From the IMG/VR virus record IMGVR_UViG_3300029922_000055, positions 1 to 64,000 of that record: a DNA stretch of 64,000 nucleotides; one strand, written 5' to 3'. The translations under genes and the position numbers were made by a program. Shown piece by piece: positions 1-6,786 of the stretch. The stretch comes from a virus. The notes beneath the pieces were generated by a model. It was not told the origin of the DNA. It did no database searches and saw nothing but the letters and a program-made list of their open reading frames with translations. Within the stretch, counting starts at the first letter, position 1, and every line of letters starts with the position of its first letter.

Positions 1-169
1 TTTGTAGAATTCTTTCCATAACATTTTCTAAAAGGTCTATCTTAACGATTCTATTCTTTTCGAAATAATCCCATAGGAAATATTCTTTAAAATCTACTGC
101 AACTGGATATATAGGAATATCACAAACATCTCTAGTGATTCTAATGCAACATAAACCATAGTTAATCAT
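1..169 (-). CDS. Partial small protein, likely related to the micro-gene family
   Basis: Reading leftward, an ATG inside GATGATTAA overlaps the stop of the 170-residue upstream gene and opens a frame of 56 codons that runs off the window edge. The protein is rich in aromatic residues. Residues 26-39 (DFKEYFLWDYFEKN) match the core shared by the tiny genes at 6.8-8.5 kb, which have D-F-x-K-x-[FY]-[FLI] followed by D and N. It looks like an outlying member of that family. The function is unknown and the C-terminus is not visible. Confidence 0.6.
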   Translation of the reverse strand, partial: MINYGLCCIRITRDVCDIPIYPVAVDFKEYFLWDYFEKNRIVKIDLLENVMERILQ

Positions 170-674
170 CCGTATTCCAATCAGGATCTGCTTCAAACAA
201 ACCATCAAATTCTTTCTTAGGCTTTTCGGAATTTGGGTCTACAATAATTCTAAGATTTCCTTGTTCTGTCCTCCCAATCAAATCATCTATTTCTGACTGA
301 ACATCATGAGTAACAACTTGGTCTTCTGGTTTTTTAGAAAGCATCTTAGCAATCTTTGCATCTTCTTTATACTCTTCTTCGGAAAGCTCTTTCACAAAAC
401 TTATCTTAACGTCATTCACATTGCTAGACATCTTGATATAATTTTCTATAAAAGATGGAACAAATAATCCAGTCTCTACTCTTAAACAAATGTTACTAGA
501 AATCATTCCGGAAGCCATTAACTTTCCATTGATTTCTTTAATCCCCATCTGTTCGCGCACATCGGCATCAGGAAGCTGGTCTAACATTTCTTTAGGAATC
601 TTTTGATAAGCTAGTCCTTGAAATGCTACGAAAAAATATTTAGCCTTAGAGCAACCTTCTTTATCACAACTCAT
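162..674 (-). CDS. Hypothetical protein, 170 aa
   Basis: I do not recognise this protein. It starts MSCDKEGCSKAKYFFVAFQG, with two N-terminal cysteines four residues apart, and becomes acidic and charged after residue 90. The last 30 residues are rich in D, E and P and probably disordered. There is no signal peptide or membrane segment. It is the second gene of a leftward operon: its start overlaps the preceding gene by 11 bases and its stop overlaps the next start, so translation is probably coupled. The operon is driven by the sigma70-like promoter near position 900, which suggests early expression. Confidence 0.75.
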   Translation of the reverse strand: MSCDKEGCSKAKYFFVAFQGLAYQKIPKEMLDQLPDADVREQMGIKEINGKLMASGMISSNICLRVETGLFVPSFIENYIKMSSNVNDVKISFVKELSEEEYKEDAKIAKMLSKKPEDQVVTHDVQSEIDDLIGRTEQGNLRIIVDPNSEKPKKEFDGLFEADPDWNTDD

Positions 675-861
675 TCGAAACCTCCCTTGAAATGTTTACT
701 AGTTCGTCATCTCTAGAAATCCCGTTGATGAGATTTAAGAAAGCGTCATCCTTAGATTCGGAAAAACAAATCAAATTTCTACCAGACTTAGTTTTCCCTA
801 CATATAATCCAGGGATATGATTCTTAGGAATTTTATAAGGTTCGTTTCGAGTCCACTTCAT
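664..861 (-). CDS. Hypothetical protein, 65 aa
   Basis: I do not recognise this small protein (starts MKWTRNEPYKIPKNHIPGLY). It is the first gene after a strong promoter. The ATG at 861 was chosen because AAGGAG stands about 8 bases upstream and because the longer in-frame reading from 921 begins on the TTG of the promoter's own -35 box, which cannot be transcribed as a start. The protein is soluble and mildly basic at the N-terminus and acidic at the C-terminus. Confidence 0.75.
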   Translation of the reverse strand: MKWTRNEPYKIPKNHIPGLYVGKTKSGRNLICFSESKDDAFLNLINGISRDDELVNISREVSNEL

Positions 862-892
862 TTTGTATCTCCTTGGTTGAAGCAATTCTTTT

Positions 893-921
893 AAGATAAC
901 ACTTTTCAAAGGGTTTGTCAA
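893..921 (-). promoter_or_regulatory. Sigma70-type early promoter
   Basis: On the minus strand, TTGACA (921-916), a 17-base spacer and TATCTT (898-893) form a near-consensus promoter. The transcript would start near 886, giving a short leader with AAGGAG before the ATG at 861. The flanking CCTTGACAAAC and GTTATCTT recur at the other early promoters in the window. Confidence 0.85.
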
Positions 922-929
922 GGTCTTTT

Positions 930-1166
930 CTAAAAGTTTTCTAAATCTTTTTTGAAATTCTTTTCGGAAGATATTTCTTTAAGAGTCTTCTCGGTGTTAT
1001 ATTTTCTTGGATTTCCACAAGCATAACAAGAGCAAGATTTTCCGTGGGTAGAGTAGATTCTTCCTATATTCTTTTCATCGGTTTCTTGAATTCCCCAACT
1101 CTTAGCAATCTTCTTAGCCTTTGTTTTGAATCTAGATTCTTCTTGTCTGCGTCTTTCTAAACTCAT
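930..1166 (-). CDS. Small CSCxxCGNPRK-type phage protein, 78 aa
   Basis: The protein begins with a strongly basic helix (MSLERRRQEESRFKTKAKK) and carries CSCYACGNPRKY near residues 51-62. I recall this combination from a small conserved phage and bacterial protein family of unknown function. The three close cysteines suggest metal binding. The start at 1166 is preferred over the upstream ATG because GGAGG sits four to five bases before it. It is the last gene of a leftward operon and overlaps the preceding gene by four bases (ATGA), so translation is likely coupled. Confidence 0.8.
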   Translation of the reverse strand: MSLERRRQEESRFKTKAKKIAKSWGIQETDEKNIGRIYSTHGKSCSCYACGNPRKYNTEKTLKEISSEKNFKKDLENF

Positions 1167-1414
1167 AAAACCTCCAAAAAACATTTTCTAAAATATTTTA
1201 CATCATTAAAAGTTGCTTCGTTTTTTATATATTTAAATATCGCATTATTCCAATAGTCATCTAAAATTTTTGAACTTAAATTCCTTCTATCCCCTACGAA
1301 AAGTTTCCTACGATCTTCAGAAACATCTTCAGAAACATTTTGAAAATAACACGCAATAGTTTCTGCATATCCTTTTTGTTTAGGCATATAATAAAGAAAC
1401 TCAATTTTTCTCAT
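1163..1414 (-). CDS. Hypothetical protein, 83 aa
   Basis: Not recognised. This is a soluble protein rich in K, F and Y. The N-terminal half carries a QNVSEDVSEDRRK stretch with a short internal repeat (VSED twice). The C-terminal half (YFRKCFLEVL) resembles the aromatic, basic style of the small genes elsewhere in the window, but no shared motif is clear. It overlaps both neighbours (14 bases upstream, 4 downstream) in a tightly packed leftward operon. Confidence 0.7.
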   Translation of the reverse strand: MRKIEFLYYMPKQKGYAETIACYFQNVSEDVSEDRRKLFVGDRRNLSSKILDDYWNNAIFKYIKNEATFNDVKYFRKCFLEVL

Positions 1415-1601
1415 GTACTATACCAGTCCCACCGCAGCACGGGCAAATCTTTTTCGCAGTCTCTATAGAAATTTTTTTGTAAAGATTTTCTATAACATTT
1501 CCTAAAGAATCTAGATAAATCTTTCCTGTATTTTCGCAACAGTTCCCTTGATGGTGATACAGAGGAGATTGATGGCAAAAACATTTACAAATTTCTTTCA
1601 T
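1401..1601 (-). CDS. Small cysteine-rich putative zinc protein, 66 aa
   Basis: Three cysteine groups are visible: CKCFCH near the N-terminus, CC at residues 21-22, and CPCCGGTG near residues 53-60. The last resembles the CxxCxGxG knuckles of DnaJ-type zinc centres. Several other small phage proteins combine CxCxCH with CPCCGGTG, so a structural zinc site is likely. The role is unknown. The gene overlaps its neighbours by 17 and 14 bases and belongs to the operon read from about 2850. Confidence 0.75.
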   Translation of the reverse strand: MKEICKCFCHQSPLYHHQGNCCENTGKIYLDSLGNVIENLYKKISIETAKKICPCCGGTGIVHEKN

Positions 1602-1788
1602 AATATTTCCTCGTTACTATATATTTATCAAAATCTTTTCCGATCCATTGAAACTTCGTAGGATTGTTATTTACGTCGAACGCAATAAATTTATAAGAAA
1701 CTAATGGCAACCATGTTAAAATTATCGGACAGGAATGATTTAGAAAGTACCAATATGCAAAAACATGCACGTCATCTAGATTCGCCAT
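1585..1788 (-). CDS. Hypothetical protein, 67 aa
   Basis: Not recognised. The protein is very aromatic, with many F, Y and W residues and a hydrophobic centre (PIILTWLPLVSYKFIAF) that could be a buried strand pair or a weak membrane segment. The tail DFDKYIVTRKYYERNL faintly recalls the DF-K-Y-F core of the micro-gene family at 6.8-8.5 kb, but similarity is too low to assign it there. It overlaps its neighbours by 13 and 17 bases. Confidence 0.65.
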   Translation of the reverse strand: MANLDDVHVFAYWYFLNHSCPIILTWLPLVSYKFIAFDVNNNPTKFQWIGKDFDKYIVTRKYYERNL

Positions 1789-2024
1789 TTTTTCTTAAAG
1801 CTTTCTAAAAACTCTTCAAACTCCATCTTGGCGATTAGGTTCGGAGCATTTATGTTTATATTATCTTCCCAATCAAATTCAGAACAATTTTGCAAAACAG
1901 CGTCTTTAACTTTCTGTAAATCTTCTAAAGACATTTCGGAAATAAATCCTAAAACATCATCTAAATCTATTTCGATGTCTACATAAGTATCTATATTTTT
2001 TTCTATAGTATATGTTTTGCTCAT
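1776..2024 (-). CDS. Hypothetical acidic protein, 82 aa
   Basis: Not recognised. It opens with alternating residues (YTIEKNIDTYVDIEIDLDDV), predicted as a beta hairpin, followed by helices. The IDLDDVLGFI region resembles a style common in small phage proteins of unknown function. A good SD (AGGAG) lies before the ATG, and the start overlaps the preceding membrane-protein gene by four bases (ATGA). Confidence 0.7.
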   Translation of the reverse strand: MSKTYTIEKNIDTYVDIEIDLDDVLGFISEMSLEDLQKVKDAVLQNCSEFDWEDNININAPNLIAKMEFEEFLESFKKKWRI

Positions 2025-2284
2025 ATTTTAAATCTCCTTGAAATAAATTCTATAACACCACCGACAGGAATCATTAAAATACACATCCCAAATAAATTCA
2101 GAAAGTTTATAGTAACAATCCCACAAAATGCGAACCAAAGCAATATCAAAGGCAAGAATATAGCATTTGCAAAACCTATCTGAAAATAACTATAGAAGTT
2201 TACTAATCGTTCATTATAATTTTCTGGATTTACTAGTCTGTCTAAAATCCCTAAAACATAATTTTTAATTGTTTGTAAGATCAT
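2021..2284 (-). CDS. Small membrane protein, two segments, 87 aa
   Basis: After an amphipathic N-terminus, two hydrophobic stretches follow (about residues 34-55 and 60-78), ending in a basic tail SRRFKI. This is the layout of a small inner-membrane protein. The start at 2284 has AAAGGAAC upstream. The longer reading from 2362 is rejected because it runs through the membrane-protein gene located there. The function is unknown. Two successive two-segment membrane proteins suggest an accessory membrane function such as exclusion, which is inference. Confidence 0.7.
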   Translation of the reverse strand: MILQTIKNYVLGILDRLVNPENYNERLVNFYSYFQIGFANAIFLPLILLWFAFCGIVTINFLNLFGMCILMIPVGGVIEFISRRFKI

Positions 2285-2451
2285 TTTTGTTCCTTTGATG
2301 AGATGTAAATTGCTAGTTCTGTTGCAATAATAAATGCCACAAACTTTATAACAAATGACCAAATTTTATTATTTCCAGACCAAAAAATTTCGTCCAACAT
2401 TCCGCAAACATAAATTAGAAAAAACAACATTTGATATTTCAAAAAATTCAT
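2281..2451 (-). CDS. Small membrane protein, 56 aa
   Basis: This frame fills the otherwise empty space between neighbouring genes. It starts MNFLKYQMLFFLIYVCGM and has a second hydrophobic stretch (WSFVIKFVAFIIATELAIYI) before a short polar tail. Upstream lies GGAAAGGG as SD, and the stop overlaps the next ATG (ATGA). That tight coupling, shared with every other gene in this operon, supports it being real. No function can be named. Confidence 0.65.
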   Translation of the reverse strand: MNFLKYQMLFFLIYVCGMLDEIFWSGNNKIWSFVIKFVAFIIATELAIYISSKEQK

Positions 2452-2534
2452 AAAATACCCTTTCCATTTAGTTTATATTCTTTTAAAATTTCTTCTTTTA
2501 CCAATTCAAAAACATGCTCATTTGATATATTCAT
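2448..2534 (-). CDS. Possible minigene, 28 aa
   Basis: A 28-codon frame (starts MNISNEHVFELVKEEILKEY) exactly bridges the gap between two genes. It has AAGG upstream and a four-base overlap with the next start. The peptide is a charged helix. It may be a true small protein or a leader that couples translation to the membrane gene behind it. Size alone makes the call uncertain. Confidence 0.45.
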   Translation of the reverse strand: MNISNEHVFELVKEEILKEYKLNGKGIL

Positions 2535-2548
2535 TTCGAAAACCTTTC

Positions 2549-2827
2549 TTAAAATTTGATGCGATCTGTTTCAAGCTTTTCTATAAATGCTTGAACATCC
2601 TCGTCACCATTCTTAAAATTAAATAAACAATATCCTCCAGAAGAAGCAGATGTTTGATGATTCGCCTCTCCTAAAATATATGAATATTCTTTGTCTACAA
2701 TTTTGTAATTAACTAGTTCCGAAAATTTTAAACAAGCGTCTTTGATATCGCTTGCCCAAAATGTACCAGACGCTTTTGAAAGTTTTCCGTGAAGTTTCTT
2801 GCAGTTATACTTATATCGGTTCGCCAT
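2549..2827 (-). CDS. Hypothetical protein, 92 aa
   Basis: First gene of a nine-gene leftward operon. The ATG at 2827 is preceded by AAGGAGG at ideal distance. The longer frame from 2878 begins on the TTG of the -35 box and is not a real start. The protein (MANRYKYNCKKLHGKLSKAS...) has a basic N-terminus and a mixed C-terminal half ending QAFIEKLETDRIKF. I do not recognise the family. Expression should be early because of the strong promoter. Confidence 0.75.
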   Translation of the reverse strand: MANRYKYNCKKLHGKLSKASGTFWASDIKDACLKFSELVNYKIVDKEYSYILGEANHQTSASSGGYCLFNFKNGDEDVQAFIEKLETDRIKF

Positions 2828-2849
2828 AAGCACCTCCTTGTGATTTAAG

Positions 2850-2878
2850 AAGATAACAAATTTAGAGACGTTTGTCAA
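2850..2878 (-). promoter_or_regulatory. Sigma70-type early promoter
   Basis: TTGACA (2878-2873), a 17-base spacer and TATCTT (2855-2850) on the minus strand, followed by AAGGAGG and ATG. It drives the run of small genes from 2827 down to 930. It stands back to back with the rightward promoter at 2922-2950, so this is a divergent control region. Confidence 0.88.
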
Positions 2879-2921
2879 GGACTTTCTTCAAGATCTTTCG
2901 GAAAATTTTCTTAAAGGTTTC

Positions 2922-2950
2922 TTGACAGTCGAGATTAAAGATGCTACAAT
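2922..2950 (+). promoter_or_regulatory. Sigma70-type promoter, rightward
   Basis: TTGACA (2922-2927), a 17-base spacer and TACAAT (2945-2950). The transcript would start near 2957, just before the SD GGGAG and the ATG at 2973. The position of this promoter shows that the in-frame TTG at 2922 is not the gene start. Confidence 0.85.
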
Positions 2951-2972
2951 GGACTCAACAAGGGAGACTATA

Positions 2973-3386
2973 ATGAAACTAGAAAAGAAATACTCTGGAA
3001 TTTTAGCGGCTTTGAAGATCGTTTCCAAAAAAGTCCAGGGACCAGAGGAGTCGGATGAGAAGATTACTAAGCGTGTAGGAGTCTTGAAGGCAGAATTCGA
3101 ATATACTGATGGAGATCTTTCACATTTTGTGGATGGTCTTGTAGCAAATGATATTTATTATACTTCAGTGACTTGGGCAGAAGAAAGAACCGGAGCATAT
3201 CTTCTTAATATCAATGAGATTGAAATTCCAGTAAAGATTATGAAGATTGAACGAAAGAATAAGGACTCGGAAGCAAAGTTCGCGATTACTTTCGAAACAG
3301 AGGTCCTAGATAATCTTTCGGTTGTCGGAAATTACATTAAAGATAAGGAAAATCTTGCTACATTTATTTTAGAAAAATCTGAGTAA
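2973..3386 (+). CDS. Hypothetical early protein, 137 aa
   Basis: Not recognised. It is one of very few rightward genes, with its own promoter. The start at ATG 2973 has GGGAG nine bases upstream. The protein (MKLEKKYSGILAALKIVSKK...) has an N-terminal basic helix followed by an alpha/beta body with strands such as AYLLNINEIEIPVKIMKI. There are no cysteines, signal or membrane segments, so it is probably a soluble cytoplasmic early protein. Three bases separate its stop from the next rightward gene. Confidence 0.75.
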   Translation: MKLEKKYSGILAALKIVSKKVQGPEESDEKITKRVGVLKAEFEYTDGDLSHFVDGLVANDIYYTSVTWAEERTGAYLLNINEIEIPVKIMKIERKNKDSEAKFAITFETEVLDNLSVVGNYIKDKENLATFILEKSE

Positions 3387-3389
3387 AAT

Positions 3390-3752
3390 TTGTTAAAAGT
3401 TTCTTCAAGTTCTAGAACATTTTCTAAGTTTGGTGCAGGATGGTTGACAAAATTAGAATTCAAACTAATCTGCGAAAATCTTGAAGCAAAACTTTTAGAA
3501 GAAACTTTTAACATACGTATTCAAAAATTAGAAATAATCAGCGAACTCACTTTCCAAATATTTTTATTTAATAGTAAGTGGGTTCTTTCGGTTTATGTTA
3601 TTCATGACGAAGAAGAATCTTTAGAATATATTCAAAAAAGTTTTTCGGAAATCTTTTCTGAAAATTCTGGATATCTACTTATGATGAATGGAAAAACAAA
3701 ATATTGGAGCTTTTTGAGTGAGATGTTTTTGAAAGATTTAGAATTGTTTTAG
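3390..3752 (+). CDS. Hypothetical protein, 120 aa
   Basis: Second gene of the rightward unit. No ATG is available near the front, so TTG at 3390 is taken as start, with GAG seven bases before it. The protein is rich in S, E, F and L, and the frame is open up to a stop 20 bases before the convergent gene on the other strand. The family is not recognised. Coding on the opposite strand across the first third is short and unsupported. Confidence 0.6.
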   Translation: MLKVSSSSRTFSKFGAGWLTKLEFKLICENLEAKLLEETFNIRIQKLEIISELTFQIFLFNSKWVLSVYVIHDEEESLEYIQKSFSEIFSENSGYLLMMNGKTKYWSFLSEMFLKDLELF

Positions 3753-3771
3753 AGAAACTTATCAAAAGCTT

Positions 3772-4239
3772 TTAGAGATACTTTTTGAAAAAGTCTTCGT
3801 TAAGTTTTTTCGATTCTTTCTTTTCTTTTTCTCTCTGACGTTCTCTTTCTGCATGGACTTTAGAACTTACTTCCGCCTTGACGCTGTTCTTATTCGGAAA
3901 GGAAGATGCGTTTGTTTCGTTCCTTCCCCAAATCCGAAGACAAATTTTCTTACTGGTCCATTTACCATGTTCATCTTCTAAAGGACCTATATTACTTCGC
4001 GCCCTAGAAATGAATCTGACAGCAGTCGAAATTGTAGACCATTCAGAATCAGACAAATTGGGAACTTTTTTATATTGGCCACGATATTTAGAAACCTTTT
4101 TTAATATCTCTTCCAATTTTTTACTTTCTTCTTTACCCGCCTTTACGTTTGCTCCCACTTTTTGAGCATCCGCCGGGGTTTGGCTTACATTTTTTGCTTC
4201 GTCAGACTCTCTAGTCATACGAATTTCCGATGGAGTCAT
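3772..4239 (-). CDS. Hypothetical protein, 155 aa
   Basis: Not recognised. The start at 4239 (MTPSEIRMTRESDEAKNV) was chosen because AGGA lies about 8 bases upstream. The longer frame from 4302 lacks an SD and begins only four bases after a late-promoter-like box. The first 50 residues are polar, the middle has a W-rich folded patch (KICLRIWGRNE), and the last 35 residues are a highly charged helix (ERERQREKEKKESKK), probably a coiled coil. A late promoter box upstream suggests a virion or morphogenesis role. Confidence 0.7.
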   Translation of the reverse strand: MTPSEIRMTRESDEAKNVSQTPADAQKVGANVKAGKEESKKLEEILKKVSKYRGQYKKVPNLSDSEWSTISTAVRFISRARSNIGPLEDEHGKWTSKKICLRIWGRNETNASSFPNKNSVKAEVSSKVHAERERQREKEKKESKKLNEDFFKKYL

Positions 4240-4305
4240 ATTGATTATCCTGTCAAATCTAGCCCAAAGAATAATTTTCCGAATTGGTGTTTTAATATCC
4301 ATAAG

Positions 4306-4315
4306 ATTATTTATA
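4306..4315 (-). promoter_or_regulatory. T4-like late promoter box
   Basis: TATAAATAAT on the minus strand contains the T4 late consensus TATAAATA. The predicted start of transcription, about six bases further, leaves a leader of roughly 60 bases before the ATG at 4239. Confidence 0.6.
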
Positions 4316-4317
4316 CA

Positions 4318-4434
4318 TTAAAGAGATTCTAGTTGCCTAAGAATCTCTAAAAGTTTCTCAATAGTTTCCGGAGTTCCTTTTCCACATTTTATCTCAGCTA
4401 ACAAATCTTTCAATTCGGTTAGAAGAGATTGCAT
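4318..4434 (-). CDS. Possible small helical protein, 38 aa
   Basis: A 38-codon frame begins one base after the stop of the 228-residue gene (TAAAATG). It encodes an amphipathic leucine-rich helix pair (starts MQSLLTELKDLLAEIKCGKG). Its last nine codons lie in a perfect inverted repeat. The close coupling to the gene before it supports expression. The function is unknown. Confidence 0.5.
   Translation of the reverse strand: MQSLLTELKDLLAEIKCGKGTPETIEKLLEILRQLESL
4322..4348 (-). terminator. Perfect 9-bp hairpin, possible terminator
   Basis: AGAGATTCT and AGAATCTCT are exact complements around a 9-base loop. On the minus strand the stem is followed by a weak T-run (TTTAATG). It ends one transcription unit just before the late promoter box of the next. 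The poor T-run leaves open an mRNA-stability role instead of termination. Confidence 0.4.
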
Positions 4435-4435
4435 T

Positions 4436-5122
4436 TTATTCTAGACCAAATCTCTTCTTGTTAATCTTTGCAAACTCTGTTTCGTATTTTCCATTGACTC
4501 TAGAATCTTTTGAAAGAGAGATGGTAGGATGTTTCTTAATCTCATCACCTTTCTTCATAGCAATATCGATCAGCCATTCAACATCTTTTTTATCAATCTT
4601 TGGGTTGCTTCTCAAAAGGGATGCGCGAATGATTTCTCTACGTTCTTTAGTTTTCCCATTGCTAATAAATTGGTAAACGTCATGCAGAAGGTTTGCTAAA
4701 GGTTTTGGTAAAGTTGCTTCCCCGTTAGCTTTAGCTCTTACCAAAGTTCCAATAAGTGCGGCTCCTAAAATACTTAAACCTGGAATAGCTATCGCACCGA
4801 TTTGAGAAAGACTTCCGATATCTTCCTTAAGCAAAATTTTCTCACGGATATTGTCAAGGGCTTCCTGAATATTTGCCAAATCGTCTGCAATGTCTAGTTC
4901 GGTCACGACGGAGATTTCGGATTCGTTTAGTTCAATCGCATTAAACCTATCAAATGTTTCCGAAAAATTTTCTAAAAAGCTTTGAACGGGGGTATCTTCT
5001 TCTATTGAAAGATGTATTTCTTGCTCTTCGGTTTCTTGGACCTCTTGGATTTCAGTTCCATCAAAATCTAAACTAGTTCCACCCAACATTGAATTGAGCT
5101 TAAATAATTGTTCTTTGTGCAT
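4436..5122 (-). CDS. Hypothetical protein with one membrane segment, 228 aa
   Basis: Not recognised. The first 100 residues are strongly acidic with E-rich runs. Then comes a hydrophobic stretch (IGAIAIPGLSILGAALIGTLV) near residues 107-127, and a basic C-terminal third (KTKERREIIRASLLR). This layout suggests a membrane-anchored or membrane-active protein with an acidic disordered tail. It follows a TATAAATAAT late box and has AGAGGC as SD, so it is probably expressed late. A virion internal protein is another possibility. Confidence 0.7.
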   Translation of the reverse strand: MHKEQLFKLNSMLGGTSLDFDGTEIQEVQETEEQEIHLSIEEDTPVQSFLENFSETFDRFNAIELNESEISVVTELDIADDLANIQEALDNIREKILLKEDIGSLSQIGAIAIPGLSILGAALIGTLVRAKANGEATLPKPLANLLHDVYQFISNGKTKERREIIRASLLRSNPKIDKKDVEWLIDIAMKKGDEIKKHPTISLSKDSRVNGKYETEFAKINKKRFGLE

Positions 5123-5138
5123 GTTAGCCTCTTTTAGA

Positions 5139-5148
5139 ATTATTTATA
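5139..5148 (-). promoter_or_regulatory. T4-like late promoter box
   Basis: TATAAATAAT on the minus strand, 17 bases before the ATG of the 228-residue gene. It is an exact match to T4 late consensus TATAAATA with no -35 box nearby. Confidence 0.65.
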
Positions 5149-5174
5149 ATCACAAAGATTTTAAAAACTATTTC

Positions 5175-5819
5175 CTAAAACGTCTTTAGAAAATTTTTAC
5201 ATTCTATTTTTGATTTCTGAGATTTGTTAATTTGTTTATCATAATAACCCATCAATTTTGTATATAAGGATTTCAAAAATTGCTGGCGAGTAACTTGAAA
5301 ATTTAAACAAACTCTATTAGAATTTCTTAATTGAATCTGGCCTTTTCCTAACGCGCCTATAGTTAAACAATCAAATTCTATGTTTTCTACAGGAGTAAAA
5401 ATAACATCACTTACAACAAATATATTTTTATCTATGGTATATTTAACCAGTAAAATAGAAAAATAATTATTATTAGTTTTATACAATTCTTTTAATTTTT
5501 CTACGGAAGTCAGATTAGGCATATTAAATTTCGTATCTAATCTGTGAGACTTTACATCTATAATATGAATAAAATTATCACAATCGACAACAGTGAAGTC
5601 TGCCATTGATTTCCTACTATTCTTAAATCTAGTCTCTTTTACTAAATCTGTAGGAAATATTTCTAAAAGATTGTTTTTAATAATTTCTTCAAAAAGTTTT
5701 CCAATAGAACGAACATCATTTTTAGACAACTTTTCCTTTATTTCATTGTTATCGTTTAGAATAGTTTTCGTATTTTCTTCTATCGTTTTTATAACTGATG
5801 CGTCATATAATTTAGACAT
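5175..5819 (-). CDS. Probable type II restriction endonuclease, 214 aa
   Basis: A PD-(D/E)xK-type site is visible: D74 in the ADFTV strand and D88-V-K90 in the HIIDVKSH strand, with E44/E45 as a possible helix acidic residue. FNMPNL and CLTIGALGKGQIQLRN further on resemble conserved blocks I recall from type II restriction enzymes. It sits directly behind a DNA methyltransferase gene in the same operon, the usual order for a restriction-modification pair. It would cut unmodified DNA, either host or competing phage. The recognition sequence cannot be read from the protein. The SD is weak (AGAAAG). A modification-linked nuclease of other purpose is the main alternative. Confidence 0.65.
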   Translation of the reverse strand: MSKLYDASVIKTIEENTKTILNDNNEIKEKLSKNDVRSIGKLFEEIIKNNLLEIFPTDLVKETRFKNSRKSMADFTVVDCDNFIHIIDVKSHRLDTKFNMPNLTSVEKLKELYKTNNNYFSILLVKYTIDKNIFVVSDVIFTPVENIEFDCLTIGALGKGQIQLRNSNRVCLNFQVTRQQFLKSLYTKLMGYYDKQINKSQKSKIECKNFLKTF

Positions 5820-5859
5820 TTATATTCTTTCTGTTGTGATATTTAATAGCAAAAAAAAA

Positions 5860-6786
5860 TTAAGACTTCTGATTTCTCTCTAAAAATACACCATTGACGT
5901 AACCTTGTATATTTTTGTTTTCTTCGACTTTTTCTAAACGCTTTTCCGAAATCACACAATACTTTTCGTCAATCTCTATTCCAGAAAAATTTCTTCCCAA
6001 TTTTTTAGACACGACGGCAGTTGTTCCAGATCCCATAAAAACATCAAACACTACACCATTTTCCGGGCAGCTTGCCAAAATTAGTTTTGCTATTAGCTTT
6101 TCTGGCTTTTGGGTAGGATGAATTGTATTTTCCGGCATGGACCAATAAGGAACCGTAATATCATCCAAAAAATTCGAAGGAAACGTCATTCTAAATTTTC
6201 CAGATCCGTCTTCTACCCAATCTTTTGCAACGCCGTCTTGTTTATACGGAGCAATTACTTTCTTTTTGGTTTTAATAGAATCTACATCAAAATAATATTC
6301 GTCAGTCATTGTAGCAAATAGGATGTCTTCGGAACTATTTTTCCAATTTTTTGAAGCACCTCTTCCCTTTTCTCTTTGCCAGACAATCCTATTTCTTATT
6401 ATCGCATATTTTTCTAAAACTGTATATTGCTGAACAGAACATTTCCAATCACCACAAAGATATATTGTTGCTGTTGGTTTTAACAATCTTATAATTTTAC
6501 TAAACCAGGAATCCAAATATTCTAAGTATTTGTCGTTAGTTGTTTTTTTAAAATTTATTTCTCCAAAATTTTTAGATAAATTGTAGGGCGGATCTAATAT
6601 CAAAAGGTCTACGAAATTGTCTGGAAAATAATCTAACGCTTCAAATAAATCATTATTAAAAATTTTATTTAAAACATTTTCGACAGGTTCGTTGCTCGTT
6701 ATTTTATTCAATTTATTAGAATATGTTTCTAAATCTTTTTCATTAAAATCTATTGTTTTGTTTCTTTCTGATTTTTCTTTTATCAT
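5860..6786 (-). CDS. DNA methyltransferase, beta class (N6-adenine or N4-cytosine)
   Basis: The catalytic motif DPPY (residues 65-68) comes before the cofactor motif FMGSGTT (about 250-256). This order defines beta-class amino-methyltransferases. It transfers a methyl group from S-adenosylmethionine to adenine N6 or cytosine N4 within a target site. At 308 residues it is full length, and both motifs are intact. HPTQKPEKL before motif I and IQGYVNGVFLERN at the C-terminus are family-typical. A good SD (AAAAGGAAC) precedes the ATG, which overlaps the stop of the preceding minigene by four bases. The next gene is a probable nuclease, so this is likely the M part of an R-M pair that also protects phage DNA. 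Confidence 0.9.
   Translation of the reverse strand: MIKEKSERNKTIDFNEKDLETYSNKLNKITSNEPVENVLNKIFNNDLFEALDYFPDNFVDLLILDPPYNLSKNFGEINFKKTTNDKYLEYLDSWFSKIIRLLKPTATIYLCGDWKCSVQQYTVLEKYAIIRNRIVWQREKGRGASKNWKNSSEDILFATMTDEYYFDVDSIKTKKKVIAPYKQDGVAKDWVEDGSGKFRMTFPSNFLDDITVPYWSMPENTIHPTQKPEKLIAKLILASCPENGVVFDVFMGSGTTAVVSKKLGRNFSGIEIDEKYCVISEKRLEKVEENKNIQGYVNGVFLERNQKS

Noticed and set aside
862-921. N-terminal extension of the 65-residue gene to 921
   Set aside because: The TTG at 921 is the -35 box of the promoter; ATG 861 has AAGGAG at the right distance.
2285-2362. N-terminal extension of the 87-residue membrane protein to 2362
   Set aside because: The region is occupied by another well-supported small membrane gene, and ATG 2284 has AAAGGA upstream.
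2828-2972. Longer starts for the divergent genes (TTG at 2878 on minus, TTG at 2922 on plus)
   Set aside because: Both TTGs are the first bases of -35 boxes; transcripts begin downstream, and strong SD-ATG pairs exist at 2827 and 2973.
4240-4302. N-terminal 21 codons of the 155-residue gene (start at 4302)
   Set aside because: No SD, and the late-type box ends only four bases before this ATG; ATG 4239 has AGGA at proper distance.
5175-6786. Assignment of a specific recognition site to the R-M pair
   Set aside because: The proteins recall known type II families, but the target cannot be read from sequence, and checking ATGCAT, one idea, showed several copies in the window and no depletion.
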